Below are positions 13,569-14,439 of a stretch of 14,439 nucleotides of DNA, piece after piece; positions within the stretch are counted from its first letter, which is position 1; each line of letters starts with the position of its first letter. The notes beneath the pieces were generated by a model that searched no databases, was not told where the DNA came from, and saw only the letters and a program-made list of their open reading frames with translations. Source of the stretch: Sphingopyxis sp. (GTDB lineage: Bacteria > Pseudomonadota > Alphaproteobacteria > Sphingomonadales > Sphingomonadaceae). The position numbers were made by a program, and so were the translations under genes. The DNA is taken from positions 1 through 14,439 of the forward strand of contig JACEST010000041.1 in assembly GCA_013911715.1 (NCBI GenBank), in the 5' to 3' direction.

Positions 13569-14439
13569 ATGGCACTGGAAAAAACCTTCGAACCCGCCGT
13601 TATCGAGGCGAAATGGGCTGAATTTTGGGAAGCAAACGGGCTGTTTCGCCCGCACCGCCCCGACGCGGTCCCCTACACCATCGTCAATCCGCCGCCCAAT
13701 GTCACCGGCGCGCTGCATATCGGCCATGCGCTCGACAACACGCTCCAGGACGTGCTGATCCGTTACGAACGGCTGCGCGGCAAGGATGCCTTGTGGGTCG
13801 TCGGCATGGACCATGCGGGCATCGCGACGCAGATGGTGGTCGAACGGCAAATGGCCGAGGTGCAGGACAAACGCACCAATTACACCCGCGAACAATTTGT
13901 CGAGAAAGTGTGGCAGTGGAAGGCGGAAAGCGGCGGGCAGATTACCGGCCAGCTGCGGCGGCTCGGCTGTTCGATGGACTGGGCTAACGAGCGCTTCACC
14001 ATGGACGATGGCATGAACCGTGCGGTGGCAAAAGTGTTTGTCGACCTCTATAATCAGGGCCTGCTCTATCGCGACAAGCGCCTCGTTAATTGGGACCCCA
14101 AGCTCAAGACCGCGATCAGCGATCTTGAGGTCGAAACGGTCGATATGGCGGGCCATTTTTGGCGCTTCCGCTACCCGCTGGCGGACGGAGTGACGCTCGA
14201 CAGCGGCGCCGACCATATCGTCGTCGCCACCACGCGCCCTGAAACGATGCTCGCCGACATGGCGGTCGCGGTGAACGCCGATGATCCGCGCTACCAGAGC
14301 GTCATCGGCAAATATGTGACGCTGCCGATCACCGGCCGCCGCGTGCCAATCGTCGCCGACGACCATGCCGATCCCGAACTGGGCTCGGGCGCGGTCAAGA
14401 TCACCCCGGGGCATGATTTCAACGACTTCGAGGTTGGAA
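13569..14439 (+). CDS. valS: Valyl-tRNA synthetase, 5' part (runs off the window)
   Basis: This is the N-terminal third of the class I enzyme that charges tRNA-Val. The frame is open from ATG 13569 to the window end, giving 290 residues of an expected 870-950. AAAGG lies nine bases before the start. Visible are NPPPNVTGALHIGHALDNTL (40-59) with the class I HIGH signature at 50-53, GMDHAGIATQ (79-88), typical of ValS, the NWDP motif (174-177) at the edge of the editing insertion, TTRPETMLAD (221-230), the threonine-rich editing motif, and TPGHDFNDFEVG (279-290). The KMSKS loop and anticodon-binding domain lie beyond the window. It begins 51 bases after the zeta-like gene, with no T-box or other leader visible; the low-GC pair therefore sits directly before an essential gene and may share its transcription. 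Confidence 0.97.
   Translation, partial: MALEKTFEPAVIEAKWAEFWEANGLFRPHRPDAVPYTIVNPPPNVTGALHIGHALDNTLQDVLIRYERLRGKDALWVVGMDHAGIATQMVVERQMAEVQDKRTNYTREQFVEKVWQWKAESGGQITGQLRRLGCSMDWANERFTMDDGMNRAVAKVFVDLYNQGLLYRDKRLVNWDPKLKTAISDLEVETVDMAGHFWRFRYPLADGVTLDSGADHIVVATTRPETMLADMAVAVNADDPRYQSVIGKYVTLPITGRRVPIVADDHADPELGSGAVKITPGHDFNDFEVG

Noticed and set aside
13434..14414. A 326-codon open frame on the minus strand
   Set aside because: It lies opposite the first part of valS, which has unmistakable synthetase motifs; the minus-strand product looks like antisense.

Overview
The window looks like chromosomal DNA of an alphaproteobacterium, most likely a sphingomonad (Sphingomonadales, Sphingopyxis/Sphingomonas-like). 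The reasons are high GC content, the order phoR-pstS-pstC-pstA-pstB-phoU-phoB, PstC and PstA proteins with long extra N-terminal regions, a GCCCCTGC...GCAGGGGC intergenic palindrome of a kind I remember from sphingomonad genomes, and an S9 peptidase next to valS. The genus is inference.

Layout. (1) 2-1422, plus strand: the 3' end of tadB and all of tadC, the inner-membrane platform genes of a Tad/Flp pilus system. (2) 1475-2941, minus strand, convergent with tadC: a fumarylacetoacetate hydrolase-family enzyme and, upstream of it, a small secreted Tat-signal protein of unknown function. A hairpin lies between the two and contains the hydrolase ribosome binding site. (3) 3093-10433, plus strand: the whole phosphate-starvation locus. 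PhoR senses, PstS-PstC-PstA-PstB import phosphate, PhoU links transporter state to PhoR, and PhoB is the output regulator. A good Pho box (4343-4360) lies between phoR and pstS, so phosphorylated PhoB probably drives pstSCAB-phoU-phoB in a positive loop. A hairpin between pstS and pstC may keep the binding protein in excess over the membrane parts. (4) 10443-10533: a perfect 25-bp inverted repeat whose arms are each hairpins, after phoB. (5) 10591-12654: a secreted S9 prolyl-oligopeptidase-family peptidase. (6) 12725-13517: a two-gene, lower-GC island with a small basic protein overlapping a zeta-toxin-like P-loop kinase, a candidate toxin-antitoxin pair of uncertain type. (7) 13569 to the end: the 5' part of valS (valyl-tRNA synthetase), running off the window.

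Most of the window is ordinary, well-conserved content. The parts that deserve a second look are the zeta-like pair with its unrecognised small partner, the paired palindromes after phoB, the hairpin over the hydrolase ribosome binding site and the control elements of the pst locus. No intergenic stretch exceeds 300 bases; the largest are 2942-3092, 4317-4433 and 10434-10590.
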